Shown here one piece after another: positions 10,424-21,160 of a stretch of DNA of 64,000 nucleotides (the stretch's first letter is position 1; the number at the start of each line of letters is the position of its first letter). The DNA comes from Atriophallophorus winterbourni (taxonomy: Eukaryota > Platyhelminthes > Trematoda > Plagiorchiida > Microphallidae). Below the pieces are notes generated by a model. It was not told the origin of the DNA, ran no database searches, and saw nothing but the letters and a program-made list of their open reading frames with translations. Both the position numbers and the translations under genes were made by a program. The stretch is taken from the NCBI GenBank assembly GCA_013407085.1, contig JACCGJ010009902.1, forward strand, positions 78,031 to 142,030, in the 5' to 3' direction.

Positions 10424-12538
10424 TGTGCGCAGAATAGAAATACCCGTGTACTGTACACAAATGCTTGCAGTATACGTAATAAATGGGGTGAGCTGCAGCT
10501 TGCTGCACTGAAAAACCAGGTCGACATAATTGCGATCTCCGAATCATGGTTGAAACCAGATGATCATGTTCCGTCATTTGTATCAACTAAGTATGCCATC
10601 TATCGTCAGGATAGGGATACTGGTGCTACGGGAGGGGGAGTGGCAATTATGATAACCGAAGATCTCCCCCACAGTGAGACATCGATAAAGATTGCTTCTC
10701 ATTCAATCCAATTAACATCGGTATTTCTTACTGTCGCTAGGAGAAGACTGGTACTTGCATGTGCTTATAGAAGACCGACTGCTTCATCATTAGACGACCA
10801 ATTACTGATGAACACATTGGAAGTACTAAAAGGGCAATGCAACGCATTACTAATTGTTGGAGACTTCAATCTCCCGGGCATTGATTGGCGTACTGAAATT
10901 TCTTCACCAGAGTCAGTTGAGTCGCAATACCTAGACTGGTTTCATGTCGGGGCCTTTTATCAACATGTCCGGGAACATACAAGGCTCAGGACAGGACATA
11001 CTCCGTCAACTTTAGATTTGGTTCTATCGTCTCATGAAAGAGATATTTATGAAATCAGATACCTTTCGCCACTAGGCAAAAGCGACCACGCTGTAATTCT
11101 CATTGACTGGACTTTAGTGCATCCTAGTCCCCAAGTAAGGATGTCCCGCAACTTTGATCGGATGGACATCGTCTAACTACAAACTCAAGCAATGAATCTA
11201 AGTTGGGAACCAGACGAATTAGAACCTAGTGTAGAAATCAGGTGGAATATTATAAAAGGGTATCTTTTACAACTACAGGATAGTTTTGCTCCTCTACAAC
11301 CAGTGAGAACGCGAGGAAAACCACCCTGGTGGAGCGCGTCTATTCGCAAGGTTATTAGATGTCGTGACCGTAGCTGGAGGGCTTACAAATTCTGTGGAAC
11401 TCACAGATCTAGATTGTAGTACATACAGACCAGAAATTCAGCTGTTGCGCTGCAAAGGAAAGCTAAAAGGGACTTCGAATCCCGACTTGCCAAAAAAGCA
11501 AAGATTAACTTGAAAGCTTTTTATGGCTATGTTCAGTCCAAGCGATCATTAAGAGAAGAAATAGGTACGTTAGTGCTGGACGATGGCAATACGGCTTTGA
11601 CTGCACCGGAAAAAGCCGATGCGTTGCATTCATTCTTCTGCAGTGTTTATCGGCGCGATTCAGGTAACTGTTTAGAAACTCACGAGTGCAGAGCACCTCC
11701 CTTTAGCTCGGTGGAGGTTAATCAGGAAATGGTCACCACAGTTCTGTCGCAGCTGGATAAAACTAAGTCAGCTGGCCCCGACGGTATACATCCGGCTATT
11801 CTTCAACCGCTCGCGAATATAGTTAGCCTTGCAATCAGAAATCTTTTCGAAGCTACCTTACTCCAAGGTATACTACCGGATGATTGGAAACGAGCGGCGC
11901 TTATAGCCATATACAAAGAGTCCTATTTCGGATATACGCAACTACAGGCCAGTAAGCCTGACAAACATTCTTTGCAAGTGCTTGGAAAAAATCATTCGGC
12001 ATCAGGTCTGTAAACATTTGGTAGCCAATTCCTTACTATCCGATGCCCAGCACGGATTCTGGAAAGGAAGGTCCTGTTTAACCAATCTTCTAAGCTTTCT
12101 TGACGAAGTGACATTACGCCTCGATGAAGGGAGAGTAGTCAAAGTCTGCTATCTCGATTTTCAAAAGGCATTTGACTCCGTGAACCATAGGTACCTTCTG
12201 CACAAACTAAGTATGTGTGGCGTCACAGGTGACCTACATCGATGGTTAGACAGCTTCTTAACTAATCGCACTAACTATGTTAGAATTGCAGGGGTATGCT
12301 CGGAGGAATCACTGATTCTCAGTGGAGTGCCTCAAGGCTCGGTGCTTGGTCTATTACTCTTTCTTATTTTTGTAAGCGACCTGGCAGCGTGCTTGAGTTC
12401 ACGCTGCGTTCTGTTTGCTGATGATGTTAAGATCCTAGGAACCGACAGTAGAGATACGTTTATCTCTGATTTAGAAAAAGTAATCGAGTGGACAAAGACC
12501 TGGGACTTGCCACTAAACTTGGGGAAAAGCTGTCTTCT
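10424..12538 (+). pseudogene. CR1-w1 ORF2 part 1: endonuclease and RT core
   Basis: An APE-type endonuclease is readable from about 10424: LYTNACSIRNKW, IIAISESWL, GGGVAIMI, IVGDFNLPGIDW, STLDLVLSS, and GKSDHAVI. Stops lie at 11174-11176 (TAA) and 11417-11419 (TAG), in the same frame. RT follows with KTKSAGPDGIHPAIL. After a +1 shift near 11935 come NYRPVSLTNI, HGFWKGRSCLTNLL, LDFQKAFDSVNH, GVPQGSVLG and VLFADDVKI. The frame is broken after KSCLL by LTR-w2 insertion and resumes at 16694. Confidence 0.9.
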
Positions 12539-12829
12539 TGTTGAGGAACTATAATTATTTTCCTCAAAAACTCATTATAATTTATGATTCTCGATTCTGA
12601 TTGGTCCATTTTGTCGGCCATAATGATTCAGTGTATAAATACACACAAGCGGCAGCCTAATGGCTTTTTGGTCAGAGACGGTAAAGCTCTTTGTCTAAAC
12701 GGCCTGCCTTTGTTCTTGCTACGCGTAGTGTTGGGTTAGTTAGTCAATTGTGACTAATAGCATAATGGTTTTCAGTGTTAAACATTTTGGCTAATTAATA
12801 CTTGGGTTCTACTCGGGTAATATATAACA
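12539..12829 (+). repeat. 5' LTR of LTR-w2
   Basis: Aligned with 16397-16693 by eye, it shows about five substitutions and two indels: it lacks a 17-bp duplication near CATTATA and has an extra TTAGTCAATTG. The internal region begins at once with RT codons, so the deletion starts at the LTR border. Confidence 0.92.
12634..12640 (+). promoter_or_regulatory. TATA box candidate in the LTR-w2 LTR
   Basis: TATAAAT within GTGTATAAATACACAC, conserved in both LTRs (also near 16508), at a plausible distance from a U3/R border. Assignment as the element promoter is inferred. Confidence 0.5.
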
Positions 12830-13251
12830 TTATTGCCGACGGGGATGGGATTGTTCCAGTATCAGCGTCTTCCTTTTGGTGTGAAGACTGCTCCAACCGT
12901 TTTCCAACAACTGATGGACGCCATTATGTCTGGCATCCCAGGTGTGGCCGCATACCTGGTCGATCTGCTCATTGTCGGTTCCTCCGAAGAAGAACTCGAT
13001 GGTCACATCAACCAGACGTTGAAACGGATCGCTGAAAGTGATTTACGACTTCTAGAGAAATGCCAGTTCTATATGAAATCAATAAAATACCTTGGTTTCG
13101 TTTTCGATCAGAGTGGACGTCACCCTGACCCTGGTAACATACAATCAATCCAGCAGATGCCGGCCCCAAAAGAGGTTGCATCTCTGCGATCATTCCTTGG
13201 TTTGATCAATTATTACAGTGCATTCCTGCCATCACTCCACAGTGTGCGTCC
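12830..13251 (+). pseudogene. LTR-w2 RT, truncated 5' part
   Basis: RT begins in mid domain with GLFQYQRLPFGVKTAPTVFQ. It continues with AYLVDLLIVGS, where the catalytic YxDD is replaced by YLVDLL, so the second and third catalytic positions have decayed. Then follow LGFVFDQSGRHPDP and SLRSFLGLINYYSAFLPSLHSVRP. At 13241-13251 the frame meets the target duplication of the RTE insertion and resumes at 14639. Confidence 0.88.
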
Positions 13252-14627
13252 GCATAAGTATGTCAACATACTACGCGCACTTTATGCTCATACATCCGGA
13301 TGCGTTAAGGTTTACAACGAACTTTCTCCCAAATTCAACACTACAAGTGGCGTCCGACAAGGATGTCCGATTTCCCCGTTTTTGTTCAATTTCGTAATTG
13401 ATGCTATCATGGAATTATGCAGCGACGGTGCTCCAGCCTTCGGAGTTCACATTATGCCAGGCGTCAAGCTTCTCGACTTGGATTATGCTGATGGCATAGT
13501 TCTGCTCTTCGACTCATACACAGATGCACAGGCGATACTGAATAAGCTATCTAGTATTGTGCCCGCATTTGGAATGCGTTTTGCGCCTTCTAAGTGCAGT
13601 GTTCTTCTGCAGGACATCGACTTATCGAACAAGGCTTTATTACTTGACAATCAGGCGCTTGAAATTGTGGATCGTTTTACGTATCTCGGTAGTTGTATCA
13701 ATAATTCTGCATCGTTAGATAACGAGGTCTCGGCACGCATTTCTAAAGCGACCGTAGCATTCCGCAACCTAGGTCACCTCTGGCGTCAGAAAGGACTGTC
13801 TCTGCTACTCAAGGGTAGAGTCTATAAAGCGACAGTGCGGGCTGTGTTACTCTATGTGTGCGAAACCTGGACCTTGCGTAAAGAACACATTCAGCGTCTC
13901 CAAGTATTTGACAACCGGTGTCTCCGCAGCATTCTAGGAGTTAGCTGTTACAATCGTATGCGCACCGATGCCCTCCGAAATAAGTTGTTTGGTAGTAATG
14001 TCGATATAGAGAAGCAGATCAACCTGCATAGGTTACGCTGGTTGGGTCACGTTTTACGGATGCCGGACCACCGACTTCCGAAACAGATTCTTTTTGCGAC
14101 GCCACATCCTGATTGGCGTAAATCTCGGGGTGGCCAAACCGTCACATGGCATAGGCAGCTAAAAATTCTTACTAGTAACCTTTCCAAAGTAGGCGCAGCG
14201 CGTCTTCCAGGCTGGTGTCCCCGCGATCATATATCGCAATGGTTAGTTACGCTTCAGGATATGTCCCGAAACCGTGTTCAATGGCGGTCTTGCACTAAGC
14301 ATCTTCTTGGAGTGTTTGCATAACCTTGTATGTTGTCAAGCGGAGTGACGAGAAAAGCTTGTTATGATGCATGACAGTGAAAGCCGCAAGGAAGCTGCCG
14401 TGCTGATGTTGCTCTACTCGTTCACGAAACTTGTTTGAATGCATGTTCCATTCGAGGTGTAGGCACCTCTTCCCAGTTTGTTTGTGCTTACTCTTCTATA
14501 GAAGCCGTAGCAATTTAAGTCCCACCCTTCCCCATCTTTTAGGATTTTACTTTTTCATGGTTGTATGGAAGTTAAGTATTCGGTACTTGCTACCGGTGTA
14601 TTGCTGTCTTTGATGATGATGATGATG
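13252..14627 (+). mobile_element. RTE-w1a LINE, 5'-truncated, inserted in LTR-w2
   Basis: A frame runs to 14323 with the C-terminal two thirds of an RTE-type RT: TTSGVRQGCPISPFLFNF, LDLDYADGIVLLF (catalytic YADD changed to YADG), then LRWLGHVLRMPDHRLP and WLVTLQDMSRNR at the C-terminus. A 3' untranslated region ends in (TGATGATG). Flanking duplication AGTGTGCGTCC at 13241-13251 and 14628-14638 defines both ends exactly. Related 3' ends lie at 30255-30625, 42890-43335 and 43454-43683. Confidence 0.92.
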
Positions 14628-14638
14628 AGTGTGCGTCC

Positions 14639-16378
14639 ACCGCTCAATCGAGTTCTTCAAAAAGATGTCCCATGGAATTGGTCAAGAGAATGCGAAACAG
14701 CTTTTATGAAGCTAAAATCACTGTTAACATCAATCCTGTTACTGACGCACTACGATTCCAAGCTGCCTATCGTCGTGGCAGCCGATGCCTCTGAATATGG
14801 TGTGGGTGCTGTAATTCTTCACAAATTTCCCGATGGAAATGAGAAGGCGATCATGCATGCTTCACGATCATTGACTCCAGCCGAACGCAACTATGGTCAA
14901 ATCGAAAAAGAAGCATTAGCTCTCATCTTCGCGGTCAAACGATTCCACAAGTTGATCTATGGCCGTCACTTTACGTTGCTAACGGATCACAAGCCTTTGA
15001 TTTCGTTATTCGGCTCGAGAAAAGGTTTACCAGCACATTCTGCAAACCGGTTACAACGATGGTATCTCATACTATTGGGATACGATACCTAATCCCGGTT
15101 CGAGATCAACCAGACGAGGATACAGTCATTGCGTGTGTCTCCATCGAGCAAGCTATGCAGCAACAATTTGATGACGCAGTGCGGGGATTGCCTGTCAAAG
15201 CTGAGGACATTAAACAATGTACGCAATCAGACGAAACTTTATTGCAAGCAATCACCTATACTCACTGTGGTTGGCCGAAAGTTACGCCTGCTGGGGAACT
15301 ATCGCAATTCTTTTAAAGACGTGAGTCGCTTTCAATTATTGACGAGTGCCTAACGTTCAATGATCGCGTTGTTGTTCCAAAGAATCTACGCAATCGTGTC
15401 CTTCGACAATTCCACCATGGGCACTCAGGCATTCAACGCATGAAGGCGATCGCTCGAAGTTTCGCTTATTGGCCTGGTATGGACGCAGATATTGATCTAT
15501 TCGTCAAGTCATGCCGCCAATGTCAGCAAGCAGCTAAGATGCCAAACCGTGTACCAATTGCACCATGGCCTACGCCAAAAAAACCGTTGCAACGAATTCA
15601 TGTCGATTTCGCTGGTTCAATAAACGGGGTCATGTACCTCGTCGTGGTCGATTCTTACTCGAAATGGCCCGAAATCATCGAGATGTCATCTGCTACATCC
15701 AGCAACACGATCAGCGCCATGCGTCGTTTGTTTAGTCAGCATGGATTACCAGAAACTCTCGTGTCCGACAATGGCTCGCAATTCACCTCGGACGTTTTCG
15801 CCGAATTTTGCCGCCAGAACAATGTGTCACATCTACGGTCGCCGCCTTACCATCCTCAGTCAAATGGCCAGACCGAAAGCTTCGTCGACACACTCAAGCG
15901 TGCTCTTCTGAAATCACGTGGGGAGGGGACATCCGTCGATAGTCTTCAACGTTTTCTGCTGGTTTACGTAACTACGCCGAACGATACGTTGCCCAGCCGC
16001 AAAACCCCCGCCGAAGCACTCATGGGCAGGAAGCTACGCACTTGGAACAATGCTATGCTGCCTAAACCAACTAAACTGCCGCTCAATGGTAACATCATCC
16101 GTCGCAGAGGCAGTGTAATGTTCAATGTCAAAGTTGGAAAGGGTGTCATGACACGACACAGAAATCAGTTACGCCTGAGATCCGCAACCTCCGATACGCT
16201 CGTCGAGATCCGGATACCACAGGACATTCTGTATGAAACATTCGACCTTCCAACACCAAGTGAATCTTTCACGACTGAAATACCGACTGACCGAAGTCTG
16301 CAACCACGTCGCTGGACAACCAGAAAAAGAAAACCCGTGAAACCGTTGCAGGTCAATCCGCGCCAGTCCCGGTATTGA
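14639..16378 (+). pseudogene. LTR-w2 RNase H and integrase
   Basis: RNase H reads VVAADASEYGVGAVILH, RSLTPAERNYGQIEKEALA and LLTDHKPLISLFG. A frameshift at about 15075 and a stop near 15315 break the linker. The integrase frame 15440-16378 then runs uninterrupted. The upstream zinc motif H-x3-H (FHHGHSG) pairs with C-x2-C (SCRQCQ), and the catalytic triad is visible as VDFAG, VSDNGSQF and NGQTESF. The tail includes a basic segment (RRWTTRKRKP). The integrase resembles the K02A2.6/Mag-like gypsy group and differs from the CsRn1-like copies, so this is a separate lineage. Confidence 0.9.
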
Positions 16379-16385
16379 GAATCTC

Positions 16386-16396
16386 AAAAGGGGAGG
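16386..16396 (+). other. Polypurine tract of LTR-w2
   Basis: AAAAGGGGAGG immediately precedes the 3' LTR TGTTGAGG, the expected place for plus-strand DNA priming. Confidence 0.8.
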
Positions 16397-16693
16397 TGTT
16401 GAGGAACTATAATTATTTTCCTCAAAAACTCATTATAGCTTATAGCTCATTATAATTTATGATTCTCGATTCTGATTGGTCCATTTTGTCGGCCATAATG
16501 ATTCAGTGTATAAATACACACGAGCGGCAGCCTAATGGCTTTTTGGTCAGAGACGGTAAAGCTCTTTGTCTAAACGGCCTGCCTTTGTTCTTGCTACGCG
16601 TAGTGTTGGGTTAGTGACTAATAGCATAAAGGTTTTCAGTGTTAAACATTTCGGGTAATTAATACTTGGGTTCTACTCGAGTAATATATAACA
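16397..16693 (+). repeat. 3' LTR of LTR-w2
   Basis: 297 bp, matching 12539-12829. It contains a short internal duplication (AGCTTATAGCTCATTAT) absent from the 5' LTR. CTTCT follows at once. Confidence 0.92.
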
Positions 16694-16980
16694 CTTCTGA
16701 CGACTGATTTAGCGACAACCCAACTAGAAGTTGGTGAAGGAACTATCAGAATAGCGGCTGCTCAGAAAGTGAAGGATCTTGGCATTACTATAACAGGCGA
16801 TTTTAAATGGGCTACTCAATGTGCCGAAGCTGCAAACAAGGCTCGCAGAGAATTGTTCAGACTTCGCTCAGCGTTATCTTGCCGAAAACCTTCAATCTTC
16901 ATTCCCTTATACAAAGTAATCTGGGCCTTGAATACGAGTGCTGGCGTTCACCCTGGGCACCGTACTTGGAAAAGGATTTA
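16694..16980 (+). pseudogene. CR1-w1 ORF2 part 2
   Basis: Joining 12533 to 16694 restores KSCLLTTDLATTQ with no frame change. The segment includes the conserved LGITITGDFKWATQ and FIPLYKVIW. A frameshift near 16925 precedes PWAPYLEKD, which runs into the duplication at 16973-16980 and the RTE-w2 insertion. Confidence 0.85.
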
Positions 16981-17124
16981 TAGATATATATTTACACAAT
17001 CATTTAAAAATGAAAAAGTGCCACCCGGCAATACACGAGAAAAAGAAAGAAAAAAGTACAATATGAGGGGGAATTTTTTGTCCATTGTTCCACATGTCGA
17101 TTTTTTGATTTTTTTGTTTTTTTT

Positions 17125-18627
17125 TCACAAATTTGAGGAGGGAACACATAATAGAATGCACTCTCTCCACTGTTGCCGGTTCTCAGCCATCGTCGACAGC
17201 GTGTCAAGCCACAGACACTCACTATCCCTTGGACCCCACCCAGGAAGCCGCGTTCGTCCGACCCGAGCTAAACCCGACGTCAAGCGTTTTAAGGCCTTCT
17301 TCCAGGTCAGCGGTTGTCCACCTGAACACCGCCGCCAGCCTGGGCCAACCGACACACGCAGCGCGCGGGAGGGTAGGCGCTCAGGCTTCATTCTCAAGAC
17401 ATGCCCTAGCCAGCGGAGACGGGAACGGTCGATTAGGTCTCGTAGCATCAGGCTGTCCCCACCTAGAACACGGTGCCTCACTTCAACGTTGCTAGTGCGG
17501 TGTTGCCACCACATTCGTGCAAGCCTCCGTAAACATCGATGTTCAAACACCTCCAAGCGCCGGAGCTCCTCTGCTCGTACTGCGCAGCTCTCGCACCCGT
17601 AAAGCAAGACCGACCTGACTGAGGCCAGGTAAACTCTCCCCTTGAGTCTCAAACTCACGTCAGACCGCTTCCAGAGATGACCTAGACTAGTGAACGCGAA
17701 GCGAGCTCTCGCAATGCGAGAGCCGATCTCACTTTCCAGCCCTCCTCCCGCCGTGATGCAGCTACCAAGATAGGTGAACTGTTCCACACAGTCCAGACTG
17801 AGGTCATCGACCGTCAGAGTGGGCTGCAACCCCTCCCAATCTTGAAGAAGAACCTTACACTTAGTTGGAGCTAAGTGCAATCCGTACCTAGACGCCTCCA
17901 ATGCTAGCTGGTTCAGGGCATTCTGTAGGAACACCGGATCATCACCAAGCAAAGCAATGTCATCGGCATAATCAAGGTCAGTGACACGGTTACCTGGAAG
18001 TAGCTCGATCCCACCCTCAGTGAAGCTACGGAGAGCATTCTGGAGGACATCCTCGATCGCAAAGTTGAACAAGAATGGGGACAGCGGACAGCCCTGGCGC
18101 ACGCCACTGGTTGTGAGGAACGCCGGCGATAGGCTGCCGTAGACCCTGACCCTCCCTGATGAATGAGAATAGAGCTCCTTCAAGATGGTGACATACTTAG
18201 GAGGGATGCCACTCCTAAGCAAGCAGTTCCAAAGAGTAGTTCTGTCCACCGAGTCGAACGCGGCCCGGATGTCCAGAAAAGCTACGATGGTTGGTCGCCG
18301 GTACAGGTGTCTGTGCTCTAATAACTGTCGCAGGACAAAAAGCTGATCCACGCATCCTCGCCCCGGGCGGAATCCAGCCTGTTCCTCACGGCAACGTAAC
18401 TCCCGAATGGGCGATAGCCGACGAAGGAGGATGGAAACCAGGAGTTTAGACGCGACAGGAGTCAGGGATATCCCACGATGATTGGAACACAGATTCCGTG
18501 CGCCCTTCTTAAAGATTGGGATAACCGTCGATTCACCCCATGACGCCGGGACCCGCTCCTCAGCCCATACTTTGGTAAACAAATCACGTAACTCCGCTGC
18601 CACAAGATCACCTCCCTCCTTAAACAA
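17125..18627 (-). CDS. RTE-w2 reverse transcriptase, uninterrupted
   Basis: A 500-residue frame without stops covers the RT and C-terminal region: AEERVPASW, PIFKKGARN, GFRPGRGCVDQLF, FLDIRAAFDSVDR, SGVRQGCPLSPFLFNF and the catalytic LDYADDIALLGDD. C-terminal motifs are YGCESCAVR, RLRWLGHVLRMKPERLP and a final LPGWGPRDSE. All catalytic Asp residues are present. Two frameshifts (about 18665 and 18720) separate it from the endonuclease half, so the copy as a whole is not translatable. Confidence 0.9.
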   Translation of the reverse strand: MFKEGGDLVAAELRDLFTKVWAEERVPASWGESTVIPIFKKGARNLCSNHRGISLTPVASKLLVSILLRRLSPIRELRCREEQAGFRPGRGCVDQLFVLRQLLEHRHLYRRPTIVAFLDIRAAFDSVDRTTLWNCLLRSGIPPKYVTILKELYSHSSGRVRVYGSLSPAFLTTSGVRQGCPLSPFLFNFAIEDVLQNALRSFTEGGIELLPGNRVTDLDYADDIALLGDDPVFLQNALNQLALEASRYGLHLAPTKCKVLLQDWEGLQPTLTVDDLSLDCVEQFTYLGSCITAGGGLESEIGSRIARARFAFTSLGHLWKRSDVSLRLKGRVYLASVRSVLLYGCESCAVRAEELRRLEVFEHRCLRRLARMWWQHRTSNVEVRHRVLGGDSLMLRDLIDRSRLRWLGHVLRMKPERLPSRALRVSVGPGWRRCSGGQPLTWKKALKRLTSGLARVGRTRLPGWGPRDSECLWLDTLSTMAENRQQWRECILLCVPSSNL

Positions 18628-18714
18628 AATCGGGTGGAGGTCGTCAGGACCAGGTGACTTGTGGCGCTTTCAGTGCTCGAATTACCTCTCTCACCTCCTG
18701 GAGATCAGGAGCGG

Positions 18715-20144
18715 CTAAGGAACGGGCCAAGGCGTGCAAATCGGTGTCTCAGGCGGCGAGGTCGGAGGAGGTGGCTGGCTGAACTGAGCACCAAAGTGCT
18801 CAGCCCATCGTTCTAAGCGTCTACTAAGATTGGTGATCGGCGAGCCGTCAGTTTCGCAAATAGTCTCGCTCACTGTATTCAGTTTCGAACCAGTAGCTCT
18901 AATTAACTGAAACAATTTGCGAGTATTGCCCGATGCGGCTGCAACCTCCATCTCACAAGCACGTTGCGTCCACCAGAACTCGCGGTCATTCCTTAAGCTG
19001 GCCTTTAAGCGGGTATTGAATTCTCTCCGAGCACGGTTGTGTTCAGTGCCGGTGGGTAAAGTTCGACGGTGATCGATTAAAGCAAGTGACTGGGCCGAGA
19101 TCCAAGAGCGTGGCAAAGCGCGGGTTGGTTGACAGCTTTCAGAAGTAGCACAGGACAGTGCTGTCCGAACGAAGTTCCAGTGCTGCTCAACATCAGACGG
19201 GGGTGCTTCTGCGAGCTCCCTGGTCAATGCATGATGGAACTCGGTTCTGACAGCGGGGAGCATCAAAGAGGCGGTGTCTACATGAGTTCGTCTTGCGCGT
19301 GCCTTACCCCAAATTGGAAGTTGACTGTCGCACAGACTAGCGCATGGTCTGAGTCCACACTGGTGGTCCAGTATGAACGACAATCCTTGATGCTACCACG
19401 CCACCTGTAGCTAATAGCAATGTGGTCCATTTGAGACCAGACGTGCTGTGATGGTGAGCGCCATGTGGCCATTCGACGCTGGGAACGCCGAAATGCCGTA
19501 CTGGAGAGATAGAGGCGGTGATCGCCACAGAATGTGAGCAATTGTTCTCCGTTATCTGAACGCCCGCCTTCCAGCCCATACTGACCTCCTAGGTGGCGCT
19601 CGTATTCAGACAAACGACCAACGCGAGCGTTGAGATCTCCTGCCATGATTACGACATCTGTCCTGCTTGTCTTGCGAAACAAACTATGCAACTTCTCATA
19701 GAAGTTGTCCTTACTGAGATCCACACTACAGTCCGTTGGAGCGTAGGCAGAAATCACAAACAAATCCCTCCGCGTTTCGCACCGCCTGTTCACCCGACAG
19801 TGGCCACGAAATCGTGCACCGCACAGTCTGCTGTCAACGGGAATCCACTCTAAGAGTGATTGCTCAGCACGGGAACTGAGCGCGATACCGACGCCAGCCA
19901 ATCCGGCAGAGGAAGCATCCGGGTCACTAGAGAGGCGCAGGTGGAATCTGCTGTCTGGTTCAGCTGGTGAGACCAACTGACAGACTTCGCTTGTGTCACG
20001 GAAACGGGTTTCCGACAAGCAGCAGATATCAATGCCTAACGTCTCAATCGTTCGTGCAAGGCCGGCCTGTTGTCCCGGTTGTAGCAAGGTCCGAACGTTA
20101 AACGAAGCTAACCTAAATGAAACCCGCGGGCGTAGAAGAGTTGC
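18715..20144 (-). pseudogene. RTE-w2 endonuclease and linker
   Basis: The APE-like endonuclease reads SFNVRTLLQPGQQ, IDICCLSETRF, VISAYAPTD, IMAGDLNARV, WRSPSQHVWSQMDHIAIS and SDHALVCATV. A frameshift near 19310 leads into the linker frame (19383-18715), with SEWR-like spacer motifs such as FQLIRATGSK and LERWAEHFGAQF. The frame at the 5' end runs straight into the flanking CR1 sequence, so no start codon belonging to the element is seen. Confidence 0.88.
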
Positions 20145-20548
20145 AGGATATAACATGTCTCGAAAGGGTCCAGAGCCTTGCGACTAGGATGGTTGAGGGT
20201 CAGACAGGTAAAACCTATGAGGCTAGACTCAAGGACCTCGGTTTGTTCTCACTAAAGAGACGGCGGCTGCAAAGTGACCTCATAGAAGCCTTCAAGATTC
20301 TAAAGGGTCTTACGGGTGATAATATTACTGAAATCCTTAAACTTGCCCCTAAAGCAGCTACAAGGGGTAATTCTATGAAACTTCTTAAGAGCAAGTCCAG
20401 GTTGCTGGCACGTGAGCACTTTTTCAGCAACCATGTGGTCAACTTCTGGAACAAGCTCCCAGATTGTATAGTAAGCCTCCCAAATGTGTTTAGCTTTAAA
20501 AGGGAATTAGACGTTAAATGGTCTATCATATTTCCGCACATTGTCTAA
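20145..20548 (+). pseudogene. CR1-w1 ORF2 C-terminus
   Basis: Resuming after RTE-w2, the frame reads DITCLERVQSLATRMVEG, YEARLKDLGLFSLKRRR and FFSNHVVNFWNKLPD, ending in a stop at 20546-20548. These are the usual C-terminal blocks of CR1-type ORF2. Joining at the duplication gives PYLEKDITCLERVQ, as expected for the family. Confidence 0.88.
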
Positions 20549-20584
20549 TAAACAACTTTAAAAAAACGTATTTTTACATTTTTA

Positions 20585-20690
20585 TCATATCTGTCTAGGC
20601 CTGGACAACCTGACAGCAAATTAGCCCACATGCAGTCTATGACTGTGTTTCACTTTACCTCAACTAGGCTAGTCATTTCATACACCACAC
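20585..20690 (+). repeat. SINE-w1, 3' part
   Basis: Carries ATATCTGTCTAGGCCTGG, CATGCAGTCTATGACTG and a terminal TTTCATACACC. It directly follows the 3' end of CR1-w1. Diverged in the last third. Confidence 0.75.
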
Positions 20691-21151
20691 ATTGTTCACG
20701 CATATTATTGCATTGTTTCCTGAATAGCTGACCTCTCACCGTGCTGGTGAAGAGAAACCCTACCTTACTTTCGAGATATTCGGAAACAAGAACGTGTGAA
20801 AAGTACGAACTGTATACTCGATATCGAAGTGCCGGGTGCTCATCCGCATACCGTCGAAGGAAATCTGGGCGCGTGATTGGCTTTTAGCCACCTTCAGCCC
20901 TGTGCAACTTGAACTTGAACTACTCATTGCTATAATCAATAGTCAATAGTTAATTAATTGTAAAATAAGGTCATAGCTTCAAATAAACGTAGAATGCTTT
21001 GCAAAGTGAAACAATAAAAGATAAAATGTCAGTATGCGGTTCAAAGGCCTTAAAGCAGGCCTCGCTTGCCTTTGAACTGTAACTTCCTTGGATTCTTGTT
21101 TAAATTGTATTGGTAGATAATCGAAACCAGACATTGCTCCCCACATCATCC
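20691..21151 (+). other. Anonymous stretch with a REP4 copy
   Basis: 20840-20930 matches REP4 at 8475-8556 (GAAATCTGGGCGC, GATTGGCTTTTAGCCACC) and ends in ACTTGAACTTGAACTA. Nothing else was recognised. Confidence 0.45.
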
Positions 21152-21160
21152 AGTGCGGCG

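Larger units (their letters stand above)
12539..16693 (+). mobile_element. LTR-w2, Ty3/gypsy element nested in CR1-w1
   Basis: Direct LTRs of 291 and 297 bp start TGTTGAGGAACT and end ATATATAACA. They are flanked by the 5-bp duplication CTTCT (12534-12538 and 16694-16698). Inside are part of RT, RNase H, integrase and an 11-bp polypurine tract touching the 3' LTR. Gag, protease and the first part of RT are missing just after the 5' LTR, and no primer-binding site is recognisable there. An RTE LINE fragment (13252-14627) interrupts RT. Few differences between LTRs suggest a fairly recent insertion. Confidence 0.93.
16981..20144 (-). mobile_element. RTE-w2 LINE inserted antisense in CR1-w1
   Basis: A nearly complete RTE-type element on the minus strand. 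Its 5' end at 20144 lies about 30 bp before the endonuclease start motif SFNVRTL. The 3' untranslated region ends in TGTAAATATATATCTA at 16981. AGGATTTA (16973-16980) and AGGATATA (20145-20152) are an imperfect target duplication. A truncated plus-strand copy of the same family, with a (TA)n tail, lies at 25357-25941. Confidence 0.9.
9259..20570 (+). mobile_element. CR1-w1, CR1-like LINE split by two insertions
   Basis: ORF1 (9259-10421), then ORF2 in three pieces: 10424-12538, 16694-16980 and 20145-20548. The gaps are exactly two later insertions, LTR-w2 (12539-16693, duplication CTTCT) and RTE-w2 (16981-20144, duplication close to AGGATWTA). Without them the element is about 4 kb, a usual length for CR1-type LINEs. 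The 3' region ends near 20570, in an A/T-rich stretch with AATAAACAACTTTAAAAAAA. Several stops and frameshifts make it inactive. Confidence 0.85.

Noticed and set aside
12833..14323. A 496-codon frame that looks like a single new protein with a gypsy RT half and a LINE RT half
   Set aside because: An 11-bp target duplication marks the boundary at 13241-13251. It is a chance in-frame read through an RTE insertion, not a fusion gene.
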